In this document: in pieces, positions 61,599-64,000 of the stretch
Position numbering within the stretch: the stretch's first letter is position 1
Layout of the letters: every line of letters begins with the position of its first letter
Source: Pyxicephalus adspersus
Taxonomy: Eukaryota > Chordata > Amphibia > Anura > Pyxicephalidae
DNA: 64,000 nt
Assembly (NCBI RefSeq): GCF_032062135.1
Contig: NC_092859.1
Span: 26,907,328-26,971,327 of the forward strand
Reading direction: 5' to 3'
Notes under the pieces: generated by a model
Told to the model about the DNA's origin: nothing
Seen by the model: the letters and a program-made list of their open reading frames with translations, nothing else
Databases searched by the model: none
Translations under genes and position numbers: made by a program

Positions 61599-61784
61599 GA
61601 GACGCAGGAGCTGAGAGCTCAGATCGCCCAATCCCAAGCACTTGTGTTACAGCTGGAAGATGAGCTGCGCTCTGTTAGCCGAGGGGGCCCGGCGCTGGTG
61701 GAGGCCGTGCAGAGAATACAGGAGGCCAGTGAGGCAGAAGTAAAACGTCTACACAGCGAAACAGAAAGCGCCTATAACCAGAAT
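61599..61784 (+). CDS. lmntd1: lmntd1 exon, linker L12 and coil 2 start
   Basis: The acceptor CACTTGCAG and donor AAT|GTAAGT bound exactly 62 codons, phase 0 at both ends. Residues ETQELRAQIAQSQALVLQLE and DELRSVSRGGPALVEAVQRI, then QEASEAEVKRLHSETESAYN align with the lamin region ending in EDQVEQYKKELEKTY at the start of coil 2. The open frame runs back into the intron to 61539, but the acceptor fixes the start. The rest of coil 2 and the lamin-tail domain expected of LMNTD1 must lie to the right of 64000. Confidence 0.93.
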
Positions 61785-61927
61785 GTAAGTGTCAAACGTG
61801 TTTACAATGGGAGGGAGTGTACTGAATGCAGAATAATGAGCCGCTTATTAATAATAATGAGCCATTTGTGATATGGTACTGGGACAGAACTACCAATCTG
61901 CCTGCACTGTGCTTAGGGTAGACAATG

Positions 61928-62147
61928 GCCCTGATTTATTAAAGTTCTCCAAGGCTGGAAAGAATACATTTTCATCAGTGAAGCTGGGTGGACCAGCATA
62001 GCTAAAATGGATCTGGTCCAGGATTGAAAACATTTGCTAACAAATAGTCTGACTTTAAGGAAATCCATTACAGGTTTGCTAGATCACCCAGCTTCACTGA
62101 TGAACGTGTATTCTCTCCAGCCTTGGAGAACTTTAATAAATCAGGGC
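61928..62147. mobile_element. palindromic element P, copy 5, complete
   Basis: The left end GCCCTGATTTATTAAAGTTC and right end CTTTAATAAATCAGGGC are inverted, with paired internal words GAAGCTGGGTGGACCAGC and GATCACCCAGCTTCACTG. CAATG flanks both sides (61923-61927 and 62148-62152), a possible 5-bp target duplication. Confidence 0.88.
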
Positions 62148-62299
62148 CAATGTGTCCTATAGGTAAAGATGCACCCAATGGTGAGGATTTAATAATATTA
62201 ATAATATTAAAATTGGCATTGTGTCCTATTGCTCATGGAGATCAGACAGATATCCTCTGTCTTTTCATTTATGACCAGCCCAAGCCACTTAAAGTGGAC

Positions 62300-62570
62300 C
62301 TCGTGGTAACTGTACAAGTCTGCATGAACAAAGCTTGACATATCAGAATACACAGCAAGAATATCACTTTTTTAAAACAGTTTTCATTAGGAAGCCACTC
62401 TTTAGCTTCAGTCCAGTGACTTTGCTTAGGCTGCGATGATGTCATCTTTCTGCTGCATGCAGGAAGAGACATTATCTCAGTCTCCTTTCTCCCAGTATCA
62501 GACTTTGATATTGTAAATTTTTAACAAATTACAAGGCTGTAGCATGGGCTGCTCTGTATCGGACATTTGG
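62300..62570 (+). repeat. dispersed repeat family D, copy 4
   Basis: AGTGACTTTGCTTAGGCTGC, TGATGTCATCTTTCTGCTGC, TCAGTCTCCTTTCTCCCAGT and ATCAGACTTTGATATTGTAA match the copy at 34555-34800 in order. Confidence 0.65.
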
Positions 62571-64000
62571 AAAGGCAGCCAAGAACTGCACCAGGATTTA
62601 CATGATTCATCTGTGAGTTGTTATCTCAGTCCAGGGAGTCGCTGAACAATGACTTAAGAGAGACAGATCCATCCCACTGGAGAAAAAAACAACTGAAAGC
62701 ATTTAGGTCACCTTGATATAGCTAGACCAGGCTTCCAGCTACTTATGGTGTATGCCTCAACCTGGGGAGAATCTCTGCCTGTACAACAATAGTAATTTGG
62801 ATTTAAAGGCCCCTATATGGAGACATCTTGGGGCTGATTTGCAAAATAAAATTAGCCCGTTCACCTATTAAGGTGAATCATCACTTTGCAAGGGATTCAC
62901 CCAACTTATTGTATATGGTGATAGTTGACTTTGCAAAGAAAACTTGATCATTTGCACGGAACTGTAAAAAAGAACAGGATATTTTCCTGCAGCTGTTTGG
63001 ATGGTTTAAGACCGCAAAGCTGTCGCTGTAATTAAAAGTGTTCCCTGGAAATGGCCTTTTATTCGGTTTGACAAGTAAAGCAGTGAATCTGACATTCCCT
63101 GATGGGAATTCTTCCAGGTACATGTATTTCAGCAGCAGTAACTGATTCTCTACCAGGAACTGTTTCCGGTAATGTCAGATTCGGTGCTTTATAAATATAG
63201 ATCTAAGAATACATGTCCATTTAATACCTTCCTGTACACAGGGTGACAACACTTATCATTCAGAACACTGTTGTTACCTTATTATTAAAAGTTAAAAATA
63301 ACCTACTGGCAGGATCAACAGGTAACAAACTGTTACAGGAAGGGCTAAGAACAGCAGAAACTGCTTTGATAATACATTGCACAGGCAGCGTCTTATATGT
63401 CACTTCTACTTGAAATCTTTTCTGCTGCGTTTTGCCCTTCCCACCCTTTTTACAGTGACAGTTACACAGGTCGGCATATAAATGACCCTTTTGATAGGTT
63501 CACGGGCTGCGTCGTGCTCCCCTCTGGAGAAGAGTCAATTATTTATATATGTCAGTGTATGAGCAGCACAAGGAGCCCTTCCCTATAGACTGACAGCCAG
63601 GCTGCTAATTTTAGCTCCTTCTGATTTCCCATGAAGCTAAGTTATGTACGATCGATGGAGTCATACAAAGCAGGGTTGGCCCCTTCCATATAGTAGATAA
63701 ACTGTACAACTGCATTGTGCACCCTCCTGCTGCTTAATAGATGGAGGCGATAAAGGGAGGGAACAGGAAAATGGATGAGAGCGCCGATCTTGCCAACACG
63801 CGCCCTTGGCTTTGCTGTGCCAATGTTTCTAATAAGGATGAAGATTTAACCATCTGAAGCACAGTGTACCTCTCTGATATTGGGGAACAATTTCCCTATT
63901 TATGTCTCTTACGTTTATTACTCTATACTCTTACAAGAGTATAGTCTTTATTTAATAAAAATGCACCATCCTTAATCTGTAATCCAGTGTTTTCATCTAG

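Larger units (their letters stand above)
61785..64000 (+). other. lmntd1: lmntd1 intron start to window end, no exon seen
   Basis: No further rod exon with matching phase 0 was found before the window ends. The open frames here are short and lack splice support. Repeats at 61928 and 62300 are listed separately. Confidence 0.65.

Noticed and set aside
43526..61784. Identification as amphibian lamin LIII or another canonical lamin
   Set aside because: The rod aligns only loosely with canonical lamins, coil 1B carries a glycine-rich break, and the neighbour is rassf8, which fits LMNTD1.
26050..62570. Repeat family D as a CRISPR-like or satellite array
   Set aside because: The copies are dispersed, diverged and in both orientations, with no regular spacing; it is an interspersed repeat.
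1..64000. A novel gene cluster or defence-like system
   Set aside because: Apart from rassf8 and lmntd1 exons, no coding potential beyond transposon relics could be supported.

Overview
This is a vertebrate genomic window, most likely from an anuran amphibian (a ranoid or other neobatrachian frog). The support is intron-rich coding structure with GT/AG splice sites, exons that read as RASSF8 and a lamin-like LMNTD1, and a dense load of short repeats of kinds familiar from frog genomes. The species call is inference. Two runs of N (8955-9891 and 31711-32601) are assembly gaps.

Layout: at the left end, on the minus strand, is the first coding exon of rassf8 (2389-2554). It carries the start codon and the first part of the Ras-association domain, and the rest of the gene lies beyond the left edge. 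At the right end, on the plus strand, are five consecutive exons (43526-61784) of a gene with a lamin-type coiled-coil rod, called lmntd1. Its remaining rod and lamin-tail domain should lie beyond the right edge. The two genes are divergent, as in the human KRAS-LMNTD1-RASSF8 neighbourhood. This supports LMNTD1 rather than its paralogue LMNTD2, which neighbours RASSF7 and HRAS. The five exons encode 262 codons in a consistent reading frame and align by eye with lamin coil 1A, linker, a long lamin-length coil 1B, and the start of coil 2.

The roughly 41 kb between the coding exons, and the introns, show no other convincing protein-coding or RNA gene. They hold transposon debris: two MITE families with TA-rich TIRs (inferred PIF/Harbinger-like from TAA/TTA duplications), hAT relics with 8-bp target-site duplications, Tc1/mariner relics, an internally deleted CR1/L2-type LINE, retroposon tails, a palindromic element with five copies (four of them in the right-hand third of the window or in lmntd1 introns), a family with TTAA-flanked ends, three loci of one dispersed minisatellite, and simple repeats. 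The remaining small open frames look like chance ORFs in repeats or intergenic DNA.

I found no new enzymatic or defence system. The observations most worth checking are the full lamin-like rod in an LMNTD1 gene, the dispersed minisatellite, the CpG-rich MITE with two near-identical copies, a hAT element carrying several ZNF143-like motifs, and a perfect 34-bp palindrome.
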